Below, one piece after another: positions 14,744 to 22,685 of a stretch of 37,655 nt of DNA. The translations under genes were made by a program, and so were the position numbers. Source of the DNA: an uncultured Desulfobacterium sp. (lineage in GTDB: Bacteria; Desulfobacterota; DSM-4660; Desulfatiglandales; Desulfatiglandaceae); the NCBI GenBank assembly GCA_900258555.1, contig LT984854.1:2562083-2599737 (forward strand). The letters run 5' to 3'. Every line of letters begins with the position of its first letter. Position 1 is the stretch's first letter. Under the pieces are notes generated by a model. It was not told the origin of the DNA, made no database searches, and was given only the letters and a program-made list of their open reading frames with translations.

Positions 14744-15421
14744 TTATTTCTTTTCAGCTTTGGCGGGTGGCTCAGGCTGAGATAGAAGAACCGTATCAAC
14801 AATCAAACCGTCCTCCACTCCCTTGAGGGCGAGGTTTGCCTCGTAGTATTTCTCTTCCTTTAACAACGAAATCGCCTTGTCCACGGAGTTGACGGTGGAC
14901 TTCAAGGGCATCAGCACGCGGGAGACTGATACAGCGATGTCCGTCTCGCGGAGGGACTCCACCGCCTTGGTCTTATCGCCCTTTTTCAAGTGCTTGTTGG
15001 CTTCTTGTATTTTCGCGGTCTTCTCGGGGGTTGCCACGAAATCTTCGGAGAGGACCAGCCCGGCATCGATTGGAATCAGCTCGGTGGTCTCGGAGGTGGT
15101 TTTCGTATCGATTGTCTTGCCCCCTACTTTCTCCACCGCCTTTACAGTGACTGTAATCGCTGGCGCATTCTTCTCAACGGCGGAAAGGTTCTTTTTGGCC
15201 TGCCCAAGGAGGTCTTCGGCCTCTTGCGGCTGACCGTCAAAGATCGCCACCCGCGCATGGCGTACTTCCTGTATGGCAGCGAATCCTTCCTTTGATACTT
15301 TATCCAGAATCTTCTCCTCCTTGCTTCCCTCGGTCGAGGTGGCGGCTGCTGCCGCTGACACAACGCCGAGCGCGGCAACCAGAAACATAATAAAAACCCT
15401 GCTTACATGCATAGTTCTCAT
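14744..15421 (-). CDS. YfdX-family periplasmic protein
   Basis: This 225-residue exported protein matches the YfdX family, acid- and stress-linked periplasmic proteins with chaperone-like behaviour in enterobacteria. A signal peptide (starting MRTMHVSRVFIMFLVAALG, cut after the alanine run AAAAA) is followed by a helical mature part containing the typical EVRHARVAIFDGQPQEAEDL segment and a KHLKKGDKTKAVESL helix later. I chose the ATG at 15421 because AAGGAGG lies eight bases upstream; the frame extends to 15475 without such support. It is single-gene on the minus strand. The exact ligand of this family is not known. Confidence 0.85.
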   Translation of the reverse strand: MRTMHVSRVFIMFLVAALGVVSAAAAATSTEGSKEEKILDKVSKEGFAAIQEVRHARVAIFDGQPQEAEDLLGQAKKNLSAVEKNAPAITVTVKAVEKVGGKTIDTKTTSETTELIPIDAGLVLSEDFVATPEKTAKIQEANKHLKKGDKTKAVESLRETDIAVSVSRVLMPLKSTVNSVDKAISLLKEEKYYEANLALKGVEDGLIVDTVLLSQPEPPAKAEKK

Positions 15422-16045
15422 TCTGATACCTCCTTCAATCCTATTCATGTGGGTGTTTGGCGCAACGATTGTCATTCAATATCACAGGACGGTTTATTTG
15501 CTACCGGAGGTCCCCGGATACACAGTTCCTCTGCCAACACCTTAAATCGATGAAACTGACGGCCCACGGATTTATGCTCCGGTTGCATAAGCGTGTTGTT
15601 TCGCATCTCACATGCCCATCCGTTTCAGGTAAGCCTAGTCCATGCGAGAGCCCGGCAGTGCGTCTGCACAGGGTCAATTGCCCCTTCTCTCCATTACCAC
15701 CTTTACCTATCCTGAATTATGCCTTTCACCGTTTTTATATAGTCAAACCGTAACATCCGGGCAGTTCGGGAATCGAGTTTTGAAAATTATTCACCAAGAG
15801 ACTTCGCGAGCGGCATTTTGTGAGAGAAATGCACGATATTGCCCTTTCCGACTTTCAGAAAATGGTTTTAATGGGGTAAAAGCGCTGTAATGATGGATTG
15901 ATATTGATCAGGAGCAAAATATAACAGTATGCAAAAATTTTTACCCTTTTGCGGTTGCATGTCAACAAAAAACAAGGAGCGCGGCTAGGGGACATATATG
16001 AAAGTATGCATTAACATTGCAATTGCCCATTGGAAGGTTATCCTA
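15422..16045. other. Intergenic region before the Y1 transposase relic
   Basis: Around 620 bases hold only the YfdX ribosome binding site at the left edge. Plus-strand frames at 15457-15753 and 15642-15890 are not protein-like. I see no promoter, RNA or repeat that I can support. Confidence 0.5.
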
Positions 16046-16407
16046 ATGCCAAGGAAAACAAATAGATGCCTCAGGCGCCATCCATCACGTAATCGGGCGT
16101 GGTATTAACCGGCAGGAAATCTTTTCCGATAGAAAGGACTATAATAATTTCTTGGAGCGTCTTGGCCACTTATTGACCTAGAGCAAGTCATCCTGCTATG
16201 CGCGGGCATTAATATCGAATCATTTTTAACTCTTATCAAGGACAGGAATGACTCGATTTCAAATATTATGAAAAGATTATTTACCGGATATGCCGTCAGT
16301 TACAGTCGGCGCTATGGACGATCTGGGCACCTTTTTCAAAATCGCTATAAATCCATTCTTTGTCATGGGAATAGTTTGGTAATAAAGAAAATATTTCAAT
16401 TAATGTG
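16046..16407 (+). pseudogene. Decayed REP-associated Y1 (TnpA_REP/RAYT) transposase
   Basis: The frames together trace a REP-type tyrosine transposase: MPRKTNR, then after a frameshift DASGAIHHVIGRGINRQEIF, DYNNFLERLGHLL, a stop, CYARALISNHF (the HUH-motif region, where the usual NHFH is broken by a TAA), another stop, and in a further frame ISNIMKRLFTGYAVSYSRRY and SGHLFQNRYKSILC. At least two nonsense codons and two frameshifts are visible, and the C-terminal third (the usual YIHLNPLRA region) is missing. Its ancestor would have mobilised REP palindromes; it cannot be active. Confidence 0.8.
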
Positions 16408-16492
16408 AAATGGTACGACTGTAAATTATCAAAAAGCTGTGAGTTATAAGATAGTTATTTTCTAATTTAAATGATGTCCCATTCACGCACAC

Positions 16493-16521
16493 AAGCCCTG
16501 CTTTTCAAGTGGGGCTTTTCA
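16493..16521 (+). terminator. Possible intrinsic terminator
   Basis: AAGCCC (16493-16498) pairs with GGGCTT (16512-16517), followed by TTC and ATTTC. The stem is short and the T tract broken. It could serve plus-strand transcripts from the transposase relic. Confidence 0.3.
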
Positions 16522-16563
16522 TTTCTATTTTCTTTCAGTGCATTATCCGTCTTGATTGTACGC

Positions 16564-17385
16564 TTATTTTCGGTAACCCCCCATTGGTAGATGGCAAAAG
16601 GGTGCATTCAGGGCATCCGGTAAGTCTCCTGGTCTAAAAGTCTCATCTGGAATGTTAGCACCGTAACAAACATCACTCACCTCGTACTCCGTGCTTGTTT
16701 CTGCTTGTACGTCTATCATTCGAACCCTAATAGGGGTCAGTGTATTGTTTATGACTACCGCGTTCTCAAAAAACATAGTTTTCCAAAGAATACCTACAAC
16801 ATCATAATAGTCACGTTCCAAAGGGAGAAAACTCTCGGTCGAGACCCAGGTGATGATTCGGGAATAGTACCCTTTATTTTCCGGTATCGTTTCAACTTTA
16901 TATGTCTTATTCCCTGAATGTTCTTCTTCGCCAAGAAGCTTGTGGGTCCCTCGAATATTGATAAACCCAATGTCGGAGCAAGTGAAATCTGTGCCCTGAA
17001 ATGAGTCATAAGCCATTACGGGGGCCATTTTCACAACTCTCTTCATGGCGGGGAAGTACATCCACTCGATGCTTGTGCGATTTTCTCGCTCGCAAACTAG
17101 CCTTGCAACTCCTTTCGCTTCGTCTGGTTCTAATATGACGAACAACATCATCTTTCCATCTGCAAGCTTTTTGCGGGCTTCACGGGCAATCCAGGTGTTT
17201 GTTATTTTATCATGGTTTTTCAATGTAAAAACCATCTTCCTTGTGCAGGAAATCCCCGGCTCCAATGCTTCCTTCATCTCGTGCATTATGGTGTCTGCAC
17301 CCATATCAGTTGCCCGTATAGGAGAGTTGAGCAGCAACAATATAACTGTGATAAAAATAAAGTACAGAATTCTTCTTTCCACCAC
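16564..17385 (-). CDS. LolA-like outer-membrane lipoprotein-sorting protein
   Basis: This 273-residue exported protein has a signal peptide (about residues 1-25, ending SPIRA) and the beta-rich fold of LolA/LolB-like 'outer membrane lipoprotein-sorting protein' families. Family marks are the segment MAYDSFQGTDFTCSDIGF and IEWMYFPAMKRVVKM before it; in the family these line a hydrophobic cup. Such proteins often work beside RND-type exporters, but none is seen here. The start is a GTG (17385) or the adjacent GTG, with AAAGGGG upstream. Partners and cargo are unknown. It lies alone between the Y1 relic and an IS5-family fragment. Confidence 0.8.
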   Translation of the reverse strand: MVERRILYFIFITVILLLLNSPIRATDMGADTIMHEMKEALEPGISCTRKMVFTLKNHDKITNTWIAREARKKLADGKMMLFVILEPDEAKGVARLVCERENRTSIEWMYFPAMKRVVKMAPVMAYDSFQGTDFTCSDIGFINIRGTHKLLGEEEHSGNKTYKVETIPENKGYYSRIITWVSTESFLPLERDYYDVVGILWKTMFFENAVVINNTLTPIRVRMIDVQAETSTEYEVSDVCYGANIPDETFRPGDLPDALNAPFCHLPMGGYRK

Positions 17386-17443
17386 TTTACCCCTTTTAGG
17401 GTTGCTTTGAGTGCTAGAGATACTACCTTGATATACATTTTTA

Positions 17444-17683
17444 TTAGTAGCGTGTGAGAAAGTAAATGGGGTATTCTATGTATTTTTGTCTTTCCGCGGG
17501 TGTATTTTCAGTTCGCAGTACATACATAATAGCTTCAAAAATCCTGCGAGGTGGCATTGGCTTTTTGCCACCTCCAGCTTTGCGTTTATACGTTTTATTT
17601 GGCTCTCGCTGAACTGGTGGTATCAACGGCTCAACTTTTTTCCAAAAGACATCGGAGACCTCCCATGATTGAATCTTCGCCAT
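17444..17683 (-). pseudogene. Truncated IS5-family transposase (N-terminal fragment)
   Basis: The first 57 or so residues match the N-terminus of IS5-family transposases: MAKIQSWEVSDVFWKKVEPL, a KTYKRKAGGGKKPMPPR stretch and IFEAIMYVLRT. In intact copies the sequence goes on with GCQWKALP and the DDE domain. Here it switches after YVLRT (near 17516) to unrelated ENTPAERQ and soon ends, so the whole catalytic domain is gone. The ribosome binding site (GGAGG) and start are intact, so a short peptide could still be made. I did not find convincing terminal inverted repeats. Confidence 0.82.
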
Positions 17684-18046
17684 ATTTCCTCCGCGTTATA
17701 TGTTGCGGAAAATTGAGGCCAAAGTCGGGATAAAGTCAACGTTTATTTACGGATAAGTTCTAAGTCTGGTCTGACAACTTAGGCCAAAGGGATATTGTTC
17801 GGGACATTTACCCTAATAAATATAACCACCTGTTACACTCTTAACCAATGCTTGTAAATAGGCATGAAGTCTCTTTTTCCATGGGCCAATGTCCTAGGTC
17901 CCCCGGCATATTTTCCCGGACCAGGGGAGAAATCTGCGTTGGAGGGACAGAGACTTGACTTGCAGAGTTATTTATTTAAACTTTAAGACTACCTAATGGG
18001 ATCCAGTGTAGGTTGCAATCAATCAGACACGCTGCGGTGACCCTCC
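17684..18046. other. Intergenic region: IS remnant edge and permease promoter
   Basis: The left part is probably the outer end of the IS5-family element. The right part carries a possible promoter (17955-17982) for the downstream transporter. No gene is seen. Confidence 0.45.
17955..17982 (+). promoter_or_regulatory. Possible sigma-70 promoter of the APC transporter
   Basis: TTGACT (17955-17960), a 16-base spacer and TAAACT (17977-17982) lie about 65 bases before the transporter start. Both boxes differ from consensus. Confidence 0.35.
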
Positions 18047-20029
18047 ATGGAAAACAACGGTTCCGAAAATGAGTCGCACTTATTAGAAAGGGTATGGCGA
18101 AGGCTTATCGGCACCCCCAGAAGCATAGAGGAGCCATCTCTATTTCAAAAGATTTCGCTTATCCCGGTTCTTGCATGGATCGGTCTTGGTGCAGACGGCC
18201 TTTCCTCCTCTTCATATGGTCCGGAGGAGGCCTTCAAGACCTTGGGGGCACACACTTATTTGGCGGTCCTTTTGGCCTTGGCGACCGCCTTGACTGTTTT
18301 TGTCATTTCTTATGCCTACAGCCGAATCATTGAGCATTTTCCCCACGGCGGCGGCGGATACATCGTGGCCAGCCACACCATTGGAAGCCATGCAGGGGTT
18401 GTTTCCGGTTGCGCACTCCTTGTAGATTATATGTTGACCATCACCGTATCCCTTGCATCCTGCGGGGACGCCGTCTTCAGCTTTTTTCCTGTTTCCTTTC
18501 ATCACTTAAAGCCTGTTTTTGTAATCTTTTTGATTCTTGTTCTTATCATACTGAATCTTAGAGGAGTAAAGGAGTCGGTGACGGTTCTTGCGCCCATATT
18601 TTTCATATTCTTGGTGACCCACGCGCTGTTGATCGGAAACGGGCTGTTCACTCATGTCGGCAGACTGGGACCGGTGGTGGCTACTTTTCAGGCAGACCTT
18701 ATGCAGGACCTTTCGACTATCGGCCTTATCGGGGTGTCTGCTGTTTTTCTTAGGGCCTTTTCAATCGGTGGGGGCACCTATACTGGCATTGAAGCAGTTT
18801 CCAATGGGATACAGATCATGCGGGATCCCAAGGTACAGACAGGCAAGAGGACAATGGCCTACATGGCGGTATCCCTTGCGCTTACTGCCGGAGGGCTTCT
18901 GGTGTGCTATTGCCTTTTTGATATAAAACCGGTCCAGGGCCGAACCATGAACGCAGTGCTGTCGGATGCAGTTTTCTCGGATTGGCCTGTCGGAAACGCT
19001 CTGGAATTGGTGACAATCCTTTCAGAAGGAATGCTGCTTTTCGTGGCCGCCCAGGCGGGATTTGTGGACGGGCCGCGGGTTATGGCCAACATGGCCATTG
19101 ACGGCTGGCTGCCGCGGCGTTTTGCGGCACTCTCCGAGCGCCTTACCATGCAAAACGGGGTGTTTCTTATGGGAGGAGCCGCTAGCGCCCTGCTGGTTTA
19201 CACCGGAGGATCTATTTCTCACCTGGTGGTCATGTATGCTATTAATGTCTTTATAACCTTCTCACTTTCTCAGTTGGGCATGACCCGTTTCTTCCTCCAA
19301 AACCGGGACAGGGATAAAAAGTGGAAAAGGCACATAGTGGTCCATATCCTCGGGCTTTTCCTCTGCCTGACCATCCTTTTAATTACCGTGTTTGAAAAGT
19401 TTACAGAGGGCGGCTGGGTTACGCTTCTGATCACCTCTGCGTTCCTCGCATTGTGCTATGCCATCCGGCGTCACTACAAGAAGGTGCGAGAGGATATCAA
19501 AAGACTTGAGACAGACATGGTTGTAGTCCCCAAGCCCTTGAAAGCCCCTGCAATACCGATAGATCCCACGCAAATGACCGCCATCATCCTTGTAAGCGGA
19601 TACAATGGCTTCGGCCTTCATCTCTGGCTTTCGATCATGCGGCACTTCCCCGGTATATACGTAAACTGCATCTTCGTTTCCGTAGCAGAGATAGACTCCG
19701 GCGTATTCAAGGGAATTGCGGAGGTAGAGCGTTTGAAGAGTTCGGTTCAAAGTGGGCTCGAAAAGTACGTAACCCTCACCAGATCCGAGGGACTCTGTTC
19801 CGAATATCGAATGGGCGTAGGCACCGATGTGGTGGACACCGCAACCCAGATATGTGAAGGGCTTGCGCACGAGTTTCCTATGGCCACTGTTTTTGCCGGA
19901 AAGGTGATTTTTCGCCATGAAAACCTGCTCCAAAAAGTGCTGCATAATGAAACAGCCCTTGCGATTCAGCGCCGACTTCTATGGAAGGGTGTTACCATGG
20001 TGGTGTTGCCCATGCGTATCCATATCTGA
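18047..20029 (+). CDS. APC-superfamily permease, KimA-like, with cytoplasmic C-terminal domain
   Basis: This 660-residue transporter has about 12 membrane segments (residues 35-470) and a soluble C-terminal domain (about 490-660). The first membrane region holds IGLGADGLSSSSYGPEEAF (45-63), the signature that sets KimA/YdaO-type potassium-proton symporters apart from ordinary amino-acid permeases; HFPHGGGGYIVAS and IGGGTYTGIEAVSNG are further APC landmarks. The C-terminal domain resembles the universal-stress-like regulatory domain seen on KimA. Potassium import is the best guess, but an amino acid or other cation cannot be excluded. No strong ribosome binding site precedes the ATG. It is transcribed alone. 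Confidence 0.82.
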   Translation: MENNGSENESHLLERVWRRLIGTPRSIEEPSLFQKISLIPVLAWIGLGADGLSSSSYGPEEAFKTLGAHTYLAVLLALATALTVFVISYAYSRIIEHFPHGGGGYIVASHTIGSHAGVVSGCALLVDYMLTITVSLASCGDAVFSFFPVSFHHLKPVFVIFLILVLIILNLRGVKESVTVLAPIFFIFLVTHALLIGNGLFTHVGRLGPVVATFQADLMQDLSTIGLIGVSAVFLRAFSIGGGTYTGIEAVSNGIQIMRDPKVQTGKRTMAYMAVSLALTAGGLLVCYCLFDIKPVQGRTMNAVLSDAVFSDWPVGNALELVTILSEGMLLFVAAQAGFVDGPRVMANMAIDGWLPRRFAALSERLTMQNGVFLMGGAASALLVYTGGSISHLVVMYAINVFITFSLSQLGMTRFFLQNRDRDKKWKRHIVVHILGLFLCLTILLITVFEKFTEGGWVTLLITSAFLALCYAIRRHYKKVREDIKRLETDMVVVPKPLKAPAIPIDPTQMTAIILVSGYNGFGLHLWLSIMRHFPGIYVNCIFVSVAEIDSGVFKGIAEVERLKSSVQSGLEKYVTLTRSEGLCSEYRMGVGTDVVDTATQICEGLAHEFPMATVFAGKVIFRHENLLQKVLHNETALAIQRRLLWKGVTMVVLPMRIHI

Positions 20030-20067
20030 TAATATCAACAGTGTCTCTATCTTCGAGATGGCTTACC

Positions 20068-20096
20068 TTGACACACATGATAGGCTTACCTAATAT
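20068..20096 (+). promoter_or_regulatory. Sigma-70 promoter of the truncated sensor gene
   Basis: TTGACA (20068-20073), 17 bases and TAATAT (20091-20096) form a near-consensus promoter 38 bases ahead of the ATG at 20135. It still stands although the gene behind it is cut short. Confidence 0.65.
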
Positions 20097-20134
20097 CCTG
20101 ATTAAGCCGTAAAACCTTCTTGCGGGGGTATGTG

Positions 20135-20380
20135 ATGAACAAGGGCACTTTTGAAGATTTGGCGCATAGACTCTTTCTGAGATTTCCCAGAAACAATTTC
20201 TCCGTTGCCTCTATCTGCGTAGTTCTTACCCTATTGGTCGGCCTTCTTGATTACGCAACGGGCAATCAGCTTAATTTTTTCCTTTTTTATTTCGTACCGA
20301 TCGCAACTTCAGCGTGGTTTGCAAATTGGCAGACAACAGGCCTTATTGTACTATTGTCTGTATATCAATGTGTGACATAG
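20135..20380 (+). pseudogene. Truncated membrane-sensor gene, N-terminal part only
   Basis: The 81 residues match the start of bacterial signalling proteins (diguanylate cyclases or histidine kinases) that begin with a short membrane sensor: a first segment VASICVVLTLLVGLLDYATG, then NFFLFYFVPIATSAWFANW and a third hydrophobic stretch. In complete proteins a PAS, GGDEF or kinase domain follows, but here the frame stops at 20378-20380. A MITE-like element begins 30 bases later. The ATG at 20135 has GGGGG upstream and a good promoter. The output domain is not found downstream, so the locus was deleted or displaced. Confidence 0.65.
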
Positions 20381-20401
20381 TAGTACGATAGGGGACGTAG
20401 C

Positions 20402-20547
20402 TCAAAATATGATTCCTGAGAAGTAACTCTGTTTTTTGAAATAATGACGGTTCGCATTATCATATTCTGTAATATTTACCGGATATTGGAAATAGCATAT
20501 CGTGACGATCCACTTCAAAGTGAGTTGCTTCTCAGGAATCAAAATAT
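20402..20547. mobile_element. MITE-like element with 19-bp inverted ends and flanking direct repeat
   Basis: The left end GATTCCTGAGAAGTAACTC (20411-20429) and the right end GAGTTGCTTCTCAGGAATC (20522-20540) are inverted copies with one mismatch. TCAAAATAT stands directly outside the left end (20402-20410) and overlaps the right edge (20539-20547), so a target duplication of 7 to 9 bases is likely. The 92 internal bases are AT-rich and hold no gene, so the element would need a transposase in trans. The parent family is not recognised. Confidence 0.75.
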
Positions 20548-20572
20548 CAATTGTCATAGGAGATAAAGATTA

Positions 20573-20785
20573 ATGGATAGATACGAAATTATTATTTACT
20601 GGAGCAATGAGGATCAAGCATTTATTGCAGAAGTTCCAGAGCTACCAGGTTGCATAGCGCATGGTGCCGCCCAAGAGGATGCTTTATCCAATATCAAAAC
20701 GGCCATGGAACTATGGATTAATACAGCAAAAGAATTCAATGATCCCATTCCTTCTCCAAAAGGGCGGCGCCTTACCTTTGCTTAA
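20573..20785 (+). CDS. hicB: HicB-family antitoxin, orphan
   Basis: This 70-residue protein is a short HicB-type domain: YEIIIYWSNEDQAFIAEVPE, then LPGCIAHGAAQEDALSNIKT and an acidic end. HicB binds and blocks the HicA mRNA interferase. No HicA-like ORF precedes it (the MITE ends 26 bases upstream of the ribosome binding region) or follows it (the IS200/IS605 relic begins about 60 bases downstream), so the pair is broken or the protein acts on a distant toxin. It lacks the C-terminal DNA-binding domain of longer HicB proteins. AGGAG precedes the ATG. Confidence 0.82.
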   Translation: MDRYEIIIYWSNEDQAFIAEVPELPGCIAHGAAQEDALSNIKTAMELWINTAKEFNDPIPSPKGRRLTFA

Positions 20786-20845
20786 TTCTTAAAGTGTGTG
20801 AAAGTGGGGACTTCTATGAAAATGGGAGCCAAATTAACTAAACCA

Positions 20846-21118
20846 CCCTCGACTATAAGTCGAGGGGTTTTATGAGGGGTCGATTTCAAATCGACTATCA
20901 TCAGGAATCGGCTCCCCTTCTTGCTTTTGAAAATATTGCTGGATCATTTCGTCCGTGCAAAACATCACGAGTCCGTATCGCCACCGCACCAGCCATTCCG
21001 CGCTTCAGATATTTGTGAAGCCAGATTTGGTGGACTTTGAGGTCTGTTTTGGTATGGGCACCCAGTTGATAACGTCGCATAGCGACATGTATTAACTTTT
21101 CTTCGCCTAAAGGCGAGG
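20846..21118 (-). mobile_element. IS200/IS605-family relic with both end hairpins
   Basis: A tnpA remnant lies between two hairpins typical of this single-strand transposon family. CCCTCGACT (20846-20854) pairs with AGTCGAGGG (20858-20866) across a three-base loop just beyond the tnpA stop. CTTCGCCT (21101-21108) pairs with AGGCGAGG (21111-21118) upstream of the tnpA start. No tnpB is present. The exact ends and flanking tetranucleotide cannot be fixed without a reference copy. Confidence 0.7.
20870..21080 (-). pseudogene. tnpA: IS200/IS605 tnpA with internal deletion
   Basis: The N-terminal part reads MRRYQLGAHTKTDLKVHQIW, then LHKYLKRGMAGAVAIRTRDV, as in Y1 transposases of the IS200/IS605 group. 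After this it jumps, with a frame change, to the C-terminal sequence CTDEMIQQYFQKQEGEPIPD, DSRFEIDPS and a TAA. The middle, including the HUH metal site and the catalytic tyrosine, is deleted. The original start and stop are both kept, so the deletion was internal and the element keeps its ends. Confidence 0.8.
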
Positions 21119-21161
21119 GATTTCAACCATCCCTGAAAGGGACATTAAATCAAATCCTTCA

Positions 21162-21365
21162 GTGATGATGGGCAAACCGCTTATAACCGGAACACGCGTA
21201 ACAGTCGAATTAATTGTTGAGAAACTTGCAGAGGGAGAGCCCATTGAGCAAATTATAGAAGCCCACCCTAGACTGACTAAAGAAGCGGTAAGAGCTGCGC
21301 TAGCATTCGCTGCAGAAGCTTTGCGGGCCGATTTCGTTTATCCTATCAGCGAGAAGAGAACATGA
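21162..21365 (+). CDS. DUF433-family antitoxin-like protein, N-terminus altered
   Basis: This 67-residue protein is a DUF433 domain (GKPLITGTRVTVELIVEKLA, GEPIEQIIEAHPRLTKEAV), a small helix-turn-helix protein that usually pairs with a PIN-like DUF5615 toxin. The frame is open to a TAA at 21108 and upstream codons read IKSNPSV, which fits the normal DUF433 N-terminus, yet no ATG, GTG or TTG lies there. The only start is the GTG at 21162, without a near ribosome binding site. The lost start region lies right at the IS200/IS605 relic. The stop overlaps an ATG (ATGA) that opens only ten codons, a probable remnant of the toxin gene. Confidence 0.65.
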   Translation: MMMGKPLITGTRVTVELIVEKLAEGEPIEQIIEAHPRLTKEAVRAALAFAAEALRADFVYPISEKRT

Positions 21366-21460
21366 ATTTTTTTGCAATTGAAGTGATCCGTTAAAAGGCA
21401 TATTTACATTTTCCGCATCCCTTATTGCTGGGAAAAGGATTGACATGATATTTGACGATT

Positions 21461-22629
21461 ATGGCGACAACAAACAAAATACCTAATGAATCTATATACA
21501 TCCAGAGGATTATGGATCTCCCCACTCTTCTTCAGAAGAAATCCCATTTCCTTTTAGGACCACGGCAGACGGGAAAAACCTCTCTCATTCGTCGCTCCTT
21601 GAAAGGAGTAAAAACCTATGATCTCCTCGACACCTCCATTTTTTTGGCATTGAGCCAGAATCCAGGTCGCATTTTTCAGGAAATTGATCCTACTGATGAA
21701 ATCGTTGTTGTGGATGAAATCCAGCGTTTACCTGTTCTCCTTAACGAAATCCACCGGATAATAGAAGAGCGCGGCATTCGTTTTCTCCTTACCGGATCCA
21801 GCGCAAGGAAACTGAGACGAGGAGGGGTAAACCTCTTAGGCGGACGGGCGCGAACTAAGTACATGCACCCCCTCACCTTTCTGGAGCTTGGAAACCAATT
21901 TGATCTTTACAAGGCCACCGAACGAGGACTTCTTCCTTCTATCTATCTATCGGATGATCCCCTCGCTGACCTTGAAGCCTATACAGGCTCTTATCTGCAG
22001 CAGGAGATCGTTGCCGAAGGGAGCACCCGTAATATATACCTGCTTTCAGCCGTTTTCTGAAAGCGGCGGCTCTCTGTAACGGCACGATAGTGAATTTTAC
22101 AAACGTCTCTAACGACGCCCGGGTACCGCGCACGACTGTTTATGAATATTTTGAAATCCTTAAGGATACTCTGCTCCTTTACGAACTTCCTTCGTGGAGA
22201 AAATCAAAGCAGAGAAAGCCGTTGGCCTCTTCAAAATACTATTTTTTTGATGTGGGTGTTATGGCCACGCTCCAAGGCCGCAAATTTAGGGCGGGCACCC
22301 CGGAATTCGGTGAGGCCTTTGAGACATACCTCATGCATGAATTAAGGAGCTATTGTGATTACATTTCCGGGGAACCGCTGAACTACTGGCGGTCAACTTC
22401 AGGATTTGAGGTTGATTTTATTCTGGGTGATCACACTGCGATAGAAGCTAAGGCAAAAGAGAATCTTTCAACGCAAGATCTAAAATCCCTCCGTGCTCTT
22501 GCTGAAGAAAATCTTTTGAAGCGTTATCTCTGTGTCAGTCTCGAACCACGGAGGCGAATTTTGAATAATCTTACCATACTGCCCCTCAGAGAATTCTTAG
22601 AGGCCCTTTGGAACCGTGAATATTTTTAG
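21461..22629 (+). pseudogene. AAA/DUF4143 ATPase with a frameshift
   Basis: Two frames together give a full AAA_14/DUF4143 protein of about 390 residues. The first (21461-22060) carries Walker A GPRQTGKTSL, Walker B EIVVVDEIQRL and the sensor LLTGSSARKL. It runs out of frame at STRNIYLLSAVF. The second frame resumes with PAFSRFLKAAALCNG, VPRTTVYEYFEILKDTLLL and the nuclease-like end FEVDFILGDHTAIEAKA, up to 22629. Normal family members read TRNIPAFSRFL at the join, so two extra bases in the ATATATA run (about 22033-22039) explain the shift. The ATG at 21461 is preferred over an upstream TTG. The family's role is unclear; some members sit near toxin or defence genes. Confidence 0.85.
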
Positions 22630-22685
22630 TCACCTTCCCGGGGTTCGGCCAAGAGTGATCTAATAGAGCATCATAATCAAATCTT

